A DNA stretch of 24,560 nt from Bacillota bacterium (GCA_023457355.1 JAEWLW010000079.1:1-24560); one strand, 5' to 3'. Shown: positions 6,957-14,876, counted from the first letter of the stretch. Translations and numbers: made by a program. The notes: generated by a model not told the origin, from the letters alone.

Positions 6957-7847
6957 ATGCTGGAATTTAAAGAAATCACCATGGCTGATCAGGACTGGAC
7001 GACCCAAGTTATGCGCTATTCCGGTCTGCGCGGCAGCGAATACACCTTTTCCAACCTGTTTAACTGGTCTGCTACTTACACCGTGCGCATCGCGCGCTTT
7101 GACGATTTCATGCTCGCCCGCAGCGGCGCGGTGCGCATGCATTATCTCTACCCCGCCGGGCGGGGCGATTTTGCCGGTGCGCTCAAGGCGATGGAGGCCG
7201 ACGCCGAGTCGCACGGCATCCATTTTGAGATGTACGGCATCCCGGCCGAGGGCATCGAAAAAATTGAGCAGGTATACCCCGGCCGTTTTGAGTTCGTGCC
7301 GGTGCGCGATAATTTTGATTATATCTACAGCCGCGAAAGCCTGGCGACCCTCGCCGGAAAGAAGCTGCACGGCAAGCGCAACCACATCAACCGTTTTATG
7401 ACGATGTACCCCAACTGGCGCTACGAGCCGCTGACCGCAAAAAATATTGAAGAGACCAAGGCCATGAACAGCGAATGGTGTAAGCAAAACGGCTGTTATG
7501 ATAAGCACAGCAGCCTGCACCGCGAGGCCTGCGCCGTGCGCAGCGCCTTTAACCACTATTTTGAGCTGGGCCTCACCGGCGGCGTGCTGTTTGTGGATGA
7601 TAAGGTGGTGGCGTTCACCTTTGGCAGCGCCGTCACCGACGATACCTTCGTGGTGCATGTTGAAAAGGCGTTTGCGGATATCCACGGCGCCTACACCATG
7701 ATCAACCAGCAGTTTGTAAAAAACGCGCTGGAGCCGTTCGAATTTGTCAACCGTGAGGACGATCTCGGGGAAGAGGGTCTGCGCAAGGCGAAGGAATCCT
7801 ACCGCCCCGCGATGATGTATGAGCGCTATGTCGCCGCTGAAAAATGA
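6957..7847 (+). CDS. DUF2156 family protein (acyltransferase-like fold)
   Basis: A 296-residue protein of the DUF2156/COG4866 group, which shares the double GNAT-like fold with phosphatidylglycerol lysyltransferase and Fem transferases. Recognisable family features are the N-terminal SEYTFSNLFNW segment, the middle LHGKRNHINRF block (about residues 136-147), and the C-terminal NREDDLGEEGLRKAKESYRP block (about 262-281). There are no membrane segments, so it is cytoplasmic. The substrate is not known for this family. The start has a clear GGAGG site. Its stop overlaps the start of the GNAT gene, so the two are translationally coupled and may act on the same substrate. Confidence 0.85.
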   Translation: MLEFKEITMADQDWTTQVMRYSGLRGSEYTFSNLFNWSATYTVRIARFDDFMLARSGAVRMHYLYPAGRGDFAGALKAMEADAESHGIHFEMYGIPAEGIEKIEQVYPGRFEFVPVRDNFDYIYSRESLATLAGKKLHGKRNHINRFMTMYPNWRYEPLTAKNIEETKAMNSEWCKQNGCYDKHSSLHREACAVRSAFNHYFELGLTGGVLFVDDKVVAFTFGSAVTDDTFVVHVEKAFADIHGAYTMINQQFVKNALEPFEFVNREDDLGEEGLRKAKESYRPAMMYERYVAAEK

Positions 7848-8707
7848 TGGAAGAGCAAACATTTACCTTCACACAGGCAACCGCCGCGATGGCGGCGCCT
7901 TTAAAGCAGCTTTGGCAGACCGTCTTTGGCGACGCCGGGGCTTATGTTGGCCTGTTTTTTGAGAACCGGTTTGTGCCGCAGAACACGATGGTGGCGCTTT
8001 ATGAAGGCGCGCCGGTTGCAATGTTGTATCTGTTGCCGATTACAATGCGTCAAAACGATATAGATTATGACGCGCGGTATATCTATGCCGTTGGCACCCA
8101 TCCGGATTTTCGCGCACGGGGCTTAAGTAGTCGGCTGCTGGAAACAACCCACGCGCAGCTGGCGGCCCAAGGGGTTGCGCTGTCGCTGCTTGTCCCCGCC
8201 GAGCCGTCGCTGTTTTCTTATTACGGCCTGCGCGGTTTTAAAACCGAATTTTTCCGTAAAACCGTTTATTATACGGCGGCGCACGGCGGCCACCCGGCTG
8301 CGCTGCGCCCCGCCCTGCTGCCCGACCTGATGGCGCTGCGCGACGGCGCTTTTGGCCAAAGCGGCCTCTATGCCCGCTGGGATGCGCCCGCGCTGGCCTA
8401 CCAGCAAAAGGAAGCCGCGCTGCTCGGCGGCGAAACGCTCGTCTTTGACGTCCCCGAGGCGGGTTACGCTGTATGCTACCCCGCACAGGAGGCCGTCCTC
8501 GTCAAGGAATGGACGCCCAAGGCCCTTTACCCCGCGGTTTTGGACGCCATTGCCGCGCGGTTTAAACGCGATAACATCGTCCTGCGGCTCCCCGCCGATT
8601 TTGACGCGGCCATTATGCCGGAGCCCTTTGCCATGACAAGATGGTATCTTTCAGAAAGGAATGCGCCGCAGGGAGGGGCACCCTACCTCTCGCTGGTGCT
8701 GGATTGA
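7844..8707 (+). CDS. GNAT-family N-acetyltransferase
   Basis: A 287-residue two-part protein. The N-terminal half (about 1-130) is a GNAT domain: the acetyl-CoA-binding motif A is GTHPDFRARGLSSRLLE, with the pyrophosphate-binding RARGLS at 90-95. The C-terminal half is reminiscent of the Eis-like group, which places a second transferase-like and a carrier-like domain after it. The start ATG overlaps the DUF2156 stop by four bases (ATGA). The substrate cannot be deduced. The next gene also overlaps, giving a tight three-gene unit. Confidence 0.85.
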   Translation: MMEEQTFTFTQATAAMAAPLKQLWQTVFGDAGAYVGLFFENRFVPQNTMVALYEGAPVAMLYLLPITMRQNDIDYDARYIYAVGTHPDFRARGLSSRLLETTHAQLAAQGVALSLLVPAEPSLFSYYGLRGFKTEFFRKTVYYTAAHGGHPAALRPALLPDLMALRDGAFGQSGLYARWDAPALAYQQKEAALLGGETLVFDVPEAGYAVCYPAQEAVLVKEWTPKALYPAVLDAIAARFKRDNIVLRLPADFDAAIMPEPFAMTRWYLSERNAPQGGAPYLSLVLD

Positions 8708-8718
8708 TGGAAGGATTA

Positions 8719-9333
8719 ATGGAAAAACCGATTAACATCAAGGAATATAAAAATGCCCTGCGCAACCGTTTTAAAGAGCGCCGCCGCCTGATGACCCAGG
8801 CCCGCAAGGCGCTGGCCGACCACCGCATTGCGGTGCGGCTGCGTTCGCTGCTGTGCTATCGGCGGGCCAAGACGGTGCTGGTCTATGTTTCCACGCCCAT
8901 CGAGGTGGGCACCCGGGAGATTATCGCCAAGGCGCTCTCAGACGGCAAGCGGGTGGCGGTGCCGCGCTGTGTGCCCGGCACCCGGGAGATGGAGTTTTAT
9001 TTTATCAATAGCCTGGACGAGCTTATGCCCGGCACCTTCGGCGTTTTAGAGCCCGCGCCCGTGCCTGCGCGGCGGCTTTTGGATTTTTCGCACAGCGTCT
9101 GTGTGGTGCCGGCCCTTGCCTGCGACCGCAGCGGCTACCGTCTGGGGTACGGCGGCGGCTATTACGACCGGTTTTTGCGCGATTATCCCGGTGAAAAGGT
9201 GCTGATACTATATAAATGCTGCCTGGTGCCGCATCTGTGGCACGGCCGGTTCGACGTGCCGGTTGACCGCATTGTCACCGAATATTTTACCGCTGTTACC
9301 GCTGTGCGCGGTCAGGGTGCCAAGCCGCGCTGA
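8719..9333 (+). CDS. fau: 5-formyltetrahydrofolate cyclo-ligase
   Basis: Converts 5-formyl-THF to methenyl-THF with ATP, returning a storage folate to the one-carbon pool. The 204-residue protein has the family's N-terminal basic helix (KNALRNRFKERR), the STPIEVGT segment around 58-65 and the diagnostic RLGYGGGYYDRFL at 141-153. ATG 8707 overlaps the previous stop but has no ribosome site; ATG 8719 has AAGGA just before it, so it is preferred, with moderate certainty. It belongs to the unit begun by the DUF2156 gene. Together with thyX and tmk nearby it points to folate and thymidylate metabolism. Confidence 0.9.
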   Translation: MEKPINIKEYKNALRNRFKERRRLMTQARKALADHRIAVRLRSLLCYRRAKTVLVYVSTPIEVGTREIIAKALSDGKRVAVPRCVPGTREMEFYFINSLDELMPGTFGVLEPAPVPARRLLDFSHSVCVVPALACDRSGYRLGYGGGYYDRFLRDYPGEKVLILYKCCLVPHLWHGRFDVPVDRIVTEYFTAVTAVRGQGAKPR

Positions 9334-9356
9334 GGCCGGCAAAATTTTTGGGCAAA

Positions 9357-9383
9357 ACAAAAAGCCCCAATGGGGCTTTTTGT
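9357..9383. terminator. Bidirectional terminator
   Basis: A stem AAAAAGCCCC/GGGGCTTTTT with a three-base loop (9359-9381). It sits between the rightward folate gene and the leftward small cysteine-rich gene and has T-runs on both strands. Confidence 0.85.
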
Positions 9384-9417
9384 CTGGCGCTCCGCCTAAG
9401 TAAGACATTTAGTTGCA

Positions 9418-9558
9418 CTAGCAGCAGCCACAGTTGTTGCCGCAGGACGTACCGGCGACATTGCCGCAACTATTTCCGCCCCAACCGCCTCCACAGCAGC
9501 AGAACAGCAGGATGATGATAATGATGATCCACAGGCAACCGCAATTATTACCCCACAT
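9418..9558 (-). CDS. Small cysteine-rich membrane peptide
   Basis: A 46-residue peptide. It opens MWGNNCGCLW, continues with a hydrophobic run IIIIIILLF (about residues 11-19), then CCCGGGWGG, and ends NSCGNVAGTSCGNNCGCC. Ten residues are cysteine and there are many Gly and Asn. A strong GAGGTG site lies seven bases upstream of the ATG, and the gene has its own terminator. Similar short peptides with one membrane segment and Cys/Gly-rich tails occur in Firmicutes under names such as 'high-cysteine protein' or YjcZ-like spore proteins; that likeness is from memory. A role in spore coat or envelope cross-linking is possible but unproven. Confidence 0.75.
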   Translation of the reverse strand: MWGNNCGCLWIIIIIILLFCCCGGGWGGNSCGNVAGTSCGNNCGCC

Positions 9559-9643
9559 TCAAATTCACCTCACATTGATGATTTATTACATACTATGCCT
9601 TTGACGTGAGGGTGGTTACAATGTACGAAGGGAGAAACCCGCA

Positions 9644-10777
9644 ATGAGAAAAAATTTATCCGAAGAAGACCGCCCCCAGCCGGAGGGCAAGCGGCGGCGA
9701 CGCCGTTCCAACGGGATGGCGCTGCTGATTTCGGTGCTGCTGGTGCTTGGGAGCGCCGGGTTCCTGGCCTTTTTCGCCATCACAAGCGCGACCGACCTTC
9801 TCGCCTTCGGCAAAGCGGACCGGCAAATTGAAGTGACGATTGAAAGCGGTATGTCCGTCAACGATATCGCCCAGATTTTAGGCGAAACGGGCGTCATCGA
9901 ACAGCCGCTGACCTTCAGGCTGTATGCCGCCCTGCGCAATAAGGACCGCGATTTTCAGGCGGGCAGCTATGTGTTTAATTCCAATATGAGCTACGACCGC
10001 ATCATCACGGCGCTGCGCTCGGGCGATATCATCAAGGAAGAGGTCACCATCACTTTCTACGAGGGCATGACGCTGCGCGAAATTGCCGCCGCCCTTGAGG
10101 AAAACAAGGTTTGCGCCGCACAGGAATTCATCAGCTACAGTGAAAACGGCGAGCTGGCTTATGAGTTCATGGATATGATGCCCGAAAATAATCTGCGCTT
10201 CCGGCGGCTGGAGGGCTATCTCTTCCCCGACACCTATGACTTTTACGTCGGCGAAAACGTCCAGTCGGTCGCCCGCAAATTCCTCAGGAACTTCCAGAGC
10301 CGCATTATGCCGGATATCTACCCCGAAATTCAGGACGCGGGCATGACGCTTGACGAAGTGATCACCCTCGCCTCGGTGATTCAGAAGGAGGCGGGCAACC
10401 CCGATGAGATGGGCATGGTCTCGTCGGTGTTCCACAACCGTATGGACGACGTCAGCGCCGGGCTGCCGATGCTGCAATCGGATGTGACCATCCTTTATGT
10501 TGAAAAGGATATCAAGCCCTACCAGAGCCGCAGCACACAGGAGGTTTATGACGCCTATAACACCTATGTGTGCCAGGGCCTGCCGGTCGGCCCCATCTGT
10601 TCGCCGGGTCTGGACGCCATCAAGGCGGCGATTCACCCCGAGGACTCGCAGTATTATTTCTTTGTCACCGACGTCAACGGCACATACTATTACAGCAAAA
10701 CGCTCGACCAGCATTATGCCAACGTCCGCAAGGCGGCCGCAGCGGGCGGCGCCAAGCACGGCACCGACGTGCAGTAA
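9644..10777 (+). CDS. mltG: Endolytic transglycosylase MltG
   Basis: Cleaves nascent peptidoglycan strands at the outer face of the membrane and so sets glycan length. The 377-residue protein has a basic cytoplasmic tail (RRRRR around 18-21), one membrane helix at about 25-47, a LysM-like domain (about 62-128) and the YceG catalytic domain. Family motifs are LEGYLFPDTY (189-198), the catalytic glutamate E249 in LASVIQKEA, HNR at 264-266, and GLPVGPICSPG (312-322). The ribosome site AAGGGAG precedes the ATG. In Bacillus the gene sits next to tRNA-modification genes, and here too a U32 gene follows. Confidence 0.95.
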   Translation: MRKNLSEEDRPQPEGKRRRRRSNGMALLISVLLVLGSAGFLAFFAITSATDLLAFGKADRQIEVTIESGMSVNDIAQILGETGVIEQPLTFRLYAALRNKDRDFQAGSYVFNSNMSYDRIITALRSGDIIKEEVTITFYEGMTLREIAAALEENKVCAAQEFISYSENGELAYEFMDMMPENNLRFRRLEGYLFPDTYDFYVGENVQSVARKFLRNFQSRIMPDIYPEIQDAGMTLDEVITLASVIQKEAGNPDEMGMVSSVFHNRMDDVSAGLPMLQSDVTILYVEKDIKPYQSRSTQEVYDAYNTYVCQGLPVGPICSPGLDAIKAAIHPEDSQYYFFVTDVNGTYYYSKTLDQHYANVRKAAAAGGAKHGTDVQ

Positions 10778-10784
10778 GTTCAGA

Positions 10785-10940
10785 GCCTATATTCGCAAGT
10801 GCGAAATGCCGGATTAGCCGCACACATTTTGTGTTGGGCGAGGCAAAAAGCGCAGGAATATTGGATGTATTGCGGGCATTCTTAACATGGCACAACGCAG
10901 AAGGCGTCCTCAGGACGGTCGTTTTGAGCTGTGAATAAGG
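10785..10940 (+). repeat. Interspersed repeat with CTGTATTCACA-type ends, copy 1
   Basis: Starts 8 bases after the mltG stop. It aligns over its whole length with the reverse complement of 14736-14876, including AAATGCCGGATT, CATTTTGTGTTGGG and AGCGCAGGAATA. The terminal repeat here is degraded (CCTATATTCGCAAG versus CTGTGAATAAGG). Confidence 0.8.
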
Positions 10941-10950
10941 CTCTTATAAC

Positions 10951-10983
10951 GGGCCGGGCGCGCATTTGTGCAACGCCCGGCCC
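10951..10983. other. Perfect 10-bp GC hairpin
   Basis: GGGCCGGGCG at 10951-10960 pairs with CGCCCGGCCC at 10974-10983. No T-run follows on the plus strand, so it is not a standard terminator. It lies between the repeat and a weak promoter candidate in the 392-base gap between mltG and the U32 gene. Confidence 0.5.
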
Positions 10984-11010
10984 GCGCTGTCGTCTCAAGT
11001 CCGTCCCCGG

Positions 11011-11040
11011 TTGCAGTCGAACCGATTGGGTGACTATAAC
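11011..11040 (+). promoter_or_regulatory. Possible promoter for the U32 gene
   Basis: TTGCAG (11011-11016), 18 bases, then TATAAC (11035-11040). It matches consensus only partly, and no other candidate was seen in the gap. Confidence 0.35.
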
Positions 11041-11169
11041 CGTATGGCCAAACCACCATAACGCTGTTCTCCCGCCAAAAGGCGGCAGCCTTCGCGGCAG
11101 CTTTGCCGCCCTGCGCCGCCCGGTTTTGTATTTTGGCGGGGGAACCGTACAACATGAAGGAGCAAACCG

Positions 11170-12402
11170 ATGAAAAGCCCTGAGCTGCTGTGCCCCGCGG
11201 GGGATTTTGAACGTCTGCAAACCGCTATCCGCTACGGCGCGGACGCGGTTTATCTGGGTTCCACCCAATTTGGTATGCGCGCCGCGCCCTCAAACTTTAC
11301 GCTCCCACAGCTGGCCGAAGCGGCGGATTATGCCCATGCCCGCGGCGTGAAGCTGCACCTGACGGTGAACACGCTGCCGCGCTGTGACGAGACGCCGGCC
11401 CTGCCGGATTTTCTGGCGCAGGTGGGGCAGGCCGGCATCGATGCGCTGATCATCGCGGATTTAGGCGTGCTGACGCTGGCGCGAAAAATTTTGCCGGATA
11501 TCGAAATCCACGCCTCAACCCAGACCGGCATCGTCAATGAGCTGACCGCCAACGCGCTTTATAACATGGGCGTCAAGCGGGTGGTGCTTGCGCGGGAGCT
11601 GACACTGGATGAAATCAGCACCATTCGCGCCAAAACGCCCCGGGCGCTCGAACTGGAGGCTTTCATCCACGGGGCGATGTGCATGTCGGTTTCGGGCCGG
11701 TGCGTCATCTCCAACTACCTGACCGGGCGGGACGCCAACCGCGGCGAATGCTCGCAGCCCTGCCGCTGGAACTATCACCTGATGGAGGAAAAGCGCCCGG
11801 GGATTTTCCTGCCGGTGTTTGAGGATGCGCGCGGCACAACCATTTTAAACGCGAAGGACCTGTGCATGATCGCACATCTGCGCGCGCTGGCCGAAGCGGG
11901 TATCGCCAGCTTTAAAATTGAAGGGCGGGCCAAGTCGCCCTATTATGTTGGAGTGGTGGCCAATGCCTACCGCGCCGCACTCGACGCCGCCATGCGGGGC
12001 GAGCCCGCGCCGGAATGGACGCTGCGCGAGCTGCAAACCGTCTCGCACCGCGAATATTCCACCGGCTTTTTCTTTGGGCGCGAGCCGTTGCAGCAAAGCT
12101 ATTACGCGGGCGGCTATGTGCAGGACTGGGAGGTCAGCGCCGTTGTGGAACGCTGCGGGGACGGGCGGCTTTATCTCATTGAGAAAAACCGCTTTGCCGC
12201 AGGGGATGTGCTTGAGCTGCTTGAGCCGGGGCAGCAACCCCGCCGGTTGACGGTGGCCGACCTGCGCGACGAATTGGGCGAACCGCTAAAAGCCGCGCGC
12301 CACCCGCACATGAAGATCAGCATCGCCTATGAGGGCGCGGCCAGCGAGGGCGCCATGCTGCGCCGCGAGAAGGCGCCGCAGGCAGACCGCGGAACGGTTT
12401 AA
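11170..12402 (+). CDS. Peptidase U32-family protein, probable tRNA uridine hydroxylation factor (TrhP-type)
   Basis: A 410-residue U32 protein. Despite the name, members near mltG in Firmicutes (YrrO/TrhP) act in making 5-hydroxyuridine at position 34 of tRNA. The N-terminal TIM-barrel-like part begins with the canonical ELLCPAGDFERLQTAI (5-20) and AVYLG. The family's cysteine cluster is complete: C171, C178, C194 and C198, in HGAMCMSVSGRC and RGECSQPCRW, likely iron-sulfur ligands. The U32 collagenase-like region (FKIEGRAKSPYYV) follows, with a small C-terminal beta domain. A good AAGGAG site precedes the ATG. The mltG neighbour supports the tRNA role. Only one U32 gene and no trmR-like methyltransferase are present here. 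Confidence 0.85.
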   Translation: MKSPELLCPAGDFERLQTAIRYGADAVYLGSTQFGMRAAPSNFTLPQLAEAADYAHARGVKLHLTVNTLPRCDETPALPDFLAQVGQAGIDALIIADLGVLTLARKILPDIEIHASTQTGIVNELTANALYNMGVKRVVLARELTLDEISTIRAKTPRALELEAFIHGAMCMSVSGRCVISNYLTGRDANRGECSQPCRWNYHLMEEKRPGIFLPVFEDARGTTILNAKDLCMIAHLRALAEAGIASFKIEGRAKSPYYVGVVANAYRAALDAAMRGEPAPEWTLRELQTVSHREYSTGFFFGREPLQQSYYAGGYVQDWEVSAVVERCGDGRLYLIEKNRFAAGDVLELLEPGQQPRRLTVADLRDELGEPLKAARHPHMKISIAYEGAASEGAMLRREKAPQADRGTV

Positions 12403-12504
12403 AAATCGACCCGCCTTTGCGCCTGTTTTGCGCCGCTCGGCGCTGCTGCTCCGGGCGGGCATCGGTTCGACTGTGTTTTCCGCCTTGCAAGGCATAAAAT
12501 ATCC

Positions 12505-12585
12505 GCGCCAGGCCGGTTCCACTTAGGACTGCGCCTTGTAAACGCCGTACAAAGTTGATGGCGTATAATTTGAACCGGCTGGCGC
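12505..12585. other. 81-base nested inverted repeat upstream of spoIIID
   Basis: Outer arms GCGCCAGGCCGGTTC (12505-12519) and GAACCGGCTGGCGC (12572-12585) pair with one bulged base. Inside, CGCCTTGTA (12532-12540) pairs with TACAA...GGCG (12548-12563) around a small bulge. This could be a structured leader, a small mobile repeat or a regulator site; I recognise no known family. Confidence 0.5.
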
Positions 12586-12695
12586 TATAAAATAAAGGTC
12601 TGGGCTATTGCCCTGTACAATTAAACAAAAGTTAACCTAAAACGGCTTTCCCCTGCATATACATGCATTAAGACGACACAGGGGAGGGCACACAT

Positions 12696-12953
12696 GTGAA
12701 AGGCTTGCCGGAGGAGCGCGCCATATCGCTCGCTCAATATATCATCGAAAACAATGCAACGGTGCGCCAGGCGGCAAAGGCGTTTGATATTTCGAAGTCC
12801 ACGGTCCATAAGGACGTCAGCGAACGCATCAAACTGCTGTCGCCGTCGCTGCACGAACAGTGCAGGCATGTGCTCGAAGTGAATAAGTCGCAGCGGCATA
12901 TTCGCGGAGGGCTTGCCACGAGGGAAAAATATGCCAGAATGAGGACGAAATAG
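12696..12953 (+). CDS. spoIIID: Sporulation transcription regulator SpoIIID
   Basis: A mother-cell DNA-binding protein that modulates sigma-E and sigma-K regulons during sporulation. The 85-residue length and the sequence match the family: RAISLAQYIIENNATVRQAA, the helix-turn-helix around 22-45 with FDISKSTVHKDVSER, and the C-terminal HIRGGLATREKY motif that lies on DNA beside it. The ATG two bases upstream is followed at once by a stop, so the GTG at 12696 is the start, with GGGGAGGG seven bases before it. A strong terminator follows. In Bacillus the gene is transcribed by sigma E, but I could not place a convincing sigma-E promoter here. Confidence 0.93.
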   Translation: MKGLPEERAISLAQYIIENNATVRQAAKAFDISKSTVHKDVSERIKLLSPSLHEQCRHVLEVNKSQRHIRGGLATREKYARMRTK

Positions 12954-12985
12954 CCGCGCGGGCCCCTTTTACCCGCCGAACCTTT

Positions 12986-13023
12986 AAGCGCACGCTTCCA
13001 GCAGCTGGATGGTGCGCTTTTTG
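12986..13023 (+). terminator. Terminator of spoIIID
   Basis: AAGCGCAC (12986-12993) pairs perfectly with GTGCGCTT (13012-13019), an inner CCAGC/GCTGG stem extends the fold, and TTT follows. Confidence 0.85.
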
Positions 13024-13172
13024 GGTTTTGCCGCTTATTCCCGGACGTCCCGGGCGGCGGGCGACTTGTTTTTTTCGTTTTTTCCCGGCGGATGCGTTTT
13101 TTTGGCGCTTGAAACGGGTGCCGGCGGCGCCGCCGCAAGGCGGTTTGATACTGCGTTGACGCCGCATTGTAA

Positions 13173-13201
13173 TTGACATCTTTACCGAAAAATTGTACAA
13201 T
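13173..13201 (+). promoter_or_regulatory. Near-consensus promoter far upstream of murA
   Basis: TTGACA (13173-13178), exactly 17 bases, and TACAAT (13196-13201). Transcription would start near 13208, about 200 bases before murA, giving a long leader. Confidence 0.75.
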
Positions 13202-13207
13202 AAACAA

Positions 13208-13308
13208 TAATTGTGAAAGCTGCCAAAGTCTCGGAAAAACCCTTGTTTGACGGGCAAAAGTGGCAGTCATGGCACGTTGCGGCTTTAAAGCCGCATTTTG
13301 GCGTTTTT
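13208..13308 (+). ncRNA. Candidate leader RNA or small RNA before murA
   Basis: Between the strong promoter and murA lies a hairpin GCGGCTTT/AAAGCCGC (13279-13294) followed by ATTTTGGCGTTTTT. It could be a premature terminator, making a transcript of about 100 nt or an attenuated murA leader. No known RNA family is recognised and the T-run is interrupted, so this is tentative. Confidence 0.35.
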
Positions 13309-13407
13309 GAAAATAAATATTGTGCGCCTTTTCACAGTTGCCCATGCTTAAACATTTTACTTACGAGAGATACTATAAGTTAGCAAATAACGGAAGGAAG
13401 GTTCGCC

Positions 13408-14697
13408 TTGGAAAAATTTATCATAAAAGGCGGTTGCCCCCTTGGTGGAGAAGTTACAGTCAGCGGTGCAAAAAATGCCGCTGTTGCCATTATTCCGGCT
13501 TCAATTCTGGCAAAAGGTCGCTGCGTGATTGAAAATGTTCCCGATATCAGTGATGTTGAAATTTTGCTTGAAATTCTGACCCATCTCGGCGCAAAAACCC
13601 GCCGGATTAACCGCGATACCCTCGAAATTGATACTTCCACAGTGGATTGCAACGAGGTGCCTTACGAGTTTGCAAGGGCGATGCGGGCGTCCTATTATTT
13701 TCTCGGCGCGCTGCTTGGGCGCTGCAATGAAGCGAATGTCTCGATGCCGGGCGGCTGCAACTTCGGCGTTCGCCCCATCGACCAGCACCTCAAGGGCTTT
13801 AACGCGCTGGGCGCGGAGGTTACCGTCGACAGCGGCATGATCTGCGCCAGAGCGACCCGCCTGCTGGGCGCGCACATACATTTTGACGTCGTCAGTGTCG
13901 GCGCGACCATCAATGTTATGATGGCCGCCGTCAAGGCGCACGGCATCACCATTATGGAAAATGCCGCCAAAGAGCCGCATATCGTCGATTTGGCCAACTT
14001 TTTGAACTCGATGGGCGCCGATATCCGCGGCGCCGGTACCGACGTCATCAAGGTTCACGGGGTGGATGTGCTTCATCCCAGCACCTATTCCATAATTCCC
14101 GACCAGATTGAAGCGGGCACCTATATGGTGCTGGCGGCGGCCACGGGGGGCGATGTGCTCATCAAAAACGTCATCCCAAAGCATCTGGAGTCGATCACCG
14201 ACAAGCTGACGGCGGCGGGCGCTCTGGTGGAGGAGCTTGACGACGCGGTGCGGGTGACGGGACAGGCCGTTATCAGCAAGGTCAATGTCAAAACGCTGCC
14301 CCACCCCGGCTTTCCCACCGACATGCAGCCGCAGATTACCGCCATGCTCTGCCGCGCGGGCGGCACCAGTATCATCACCGAGGGCGTGTGGGAAGGCGGC
14401 CGGTTTAAGTATATTGACGAATTGAAGCGCATGGGCGCGAACATCTCGGTTGACGGCAAAATGGCGGTTATCGAAGGGGTCACGCGCTTAACCGGCGCGC
14501 CGGTTAAGGCGACCGACCTTCGCGCCGGGGCGGCGCTGATTATTGCGGCGCTCACCGCCGAGGGCGTCACCGAAATTGAGGATATTGAATATATTGAACG
14601 CGGCTATGAAAATATTGTTGAAAAGCTGACGCAGCTTGGCGCGGATATCAAAAAGCAGATCACACCCGATTCGGACATCATCCGGCCCGCGCAGTAG
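13408..14697 (+). CDS. murA: UDP-N-acetylglucosamine 1-carboxyvinyltransferase MurA
   Basis: Transfers enolpyruvate from PEP to UDP-GlcNAc, the first committed step of peptidoglycan synthesis, in the cytoplasm. The 429-residue protein is full length for the family. It has K22-N23 in the GAKNAAV motif, the catalytic loop MPGGCNFGVRPID with C117 (the residue alkylated by fosfomycin, so not the resistant Asp variant), and FPTDMQPQ in domain 2 with the general base Asp. The start is TTG at 13408, supported by GGAAGGAAGG upstream and by alignment of the N-terminal MEKFIIKGG. Clostridia often have two murA paralogues; which one this is cannot be told here. Confidence 0.96.
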   Translation: MEKFIIKGGCPLGGEVTVSGAKNAAVAIIPASILAKGRCVIENVPDISDVEILLEILTHLGAKTRRINRDTLEIDTSTVDCNEVPYEFARAMRASYYFLGALLGRCNEANVSMPGGCNFGVRPIDQHLKGFNALGAEVTVDSGMICARATRLLGAHIHFDVVSVGATINVMMAAVKAHGITIMENAAKEPHIVDLANFLNSMGADIRGAGTDVIKVHGVDVLHPSTYSIIPDQIEAGTYMVLAAATGGDVLIKNVIPKHLESITDKLTAAGALVEELDDAVRVTGQAVISKVNVKTLPHPGFPTDMQPQITAMLCRAGGTSIITEGVWEGGRFKYIDELKRMGANISVDGKMAVIEGVTRLTGAPVKATDLRAGAALIIAALTAEGVTEIEDIEYIERGYENIVEKLTQLGADIKKQITPDSDIIRPAQ

Positions 14698-14735
14698 CCG
14701 TTTGAGAAAGCTGGGGCTATCCCCGAAGCAAGAAC

Positions 14736-14876
14736 CTGTATTCACAGTTCAAAAAGACCGTATTGACGCCGCATTTTGCGCTTAAAATGCCCGGAATACA
14801 TCCAGTATTCCTGCGCTTTTGCGCCCCAACACAAAATGCATTGGGCCAATCCGGCATTTCTTACTTGTGAATACAG
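14736..14876 (-). repeat. Interspersed repeat with 11-bp inverted ends, copy 2
   Basis: Ends are CTGTATTCACA (14736-14746) and the perfect complement TGTGAATACAG (14866-14876). The 141-bp interior has hairpins GGAATAC/GTATTCC and GCATTTT/AAAATGC and matches the reverse complement of 10785-10940. It fills most of the gap between murA and the next gene and holds no gene of its own that I trust. Confidence 0.85.

Noticed and set aside
9601..9622. TTGACG and TACAAT as an mltG promoter
   Set aside because: The spacer is only about 10 bases, far too short.
9878..10759. Long antisense frame in mltG, and similar ones in thyX, tmk, tex and murA
   Set aside because: These mirror frames come from codon bias in GC-rich genes; the sense proteins carry full family motifs.
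11005..11060. Possible tRNA T-arm-like sequence
   Set aside because: No cloverleaf, acceptor stem or anticodon arm could be built around it; no tRNA was found in the window.
12734..13345. 203-codon minus-strand frame over spoIIID and its downstream gap
   Set aside because: It is antisense to a well-supported spoIIID, crosses a clear terminator and promoter, and has no ribosome site or recognisable domain.
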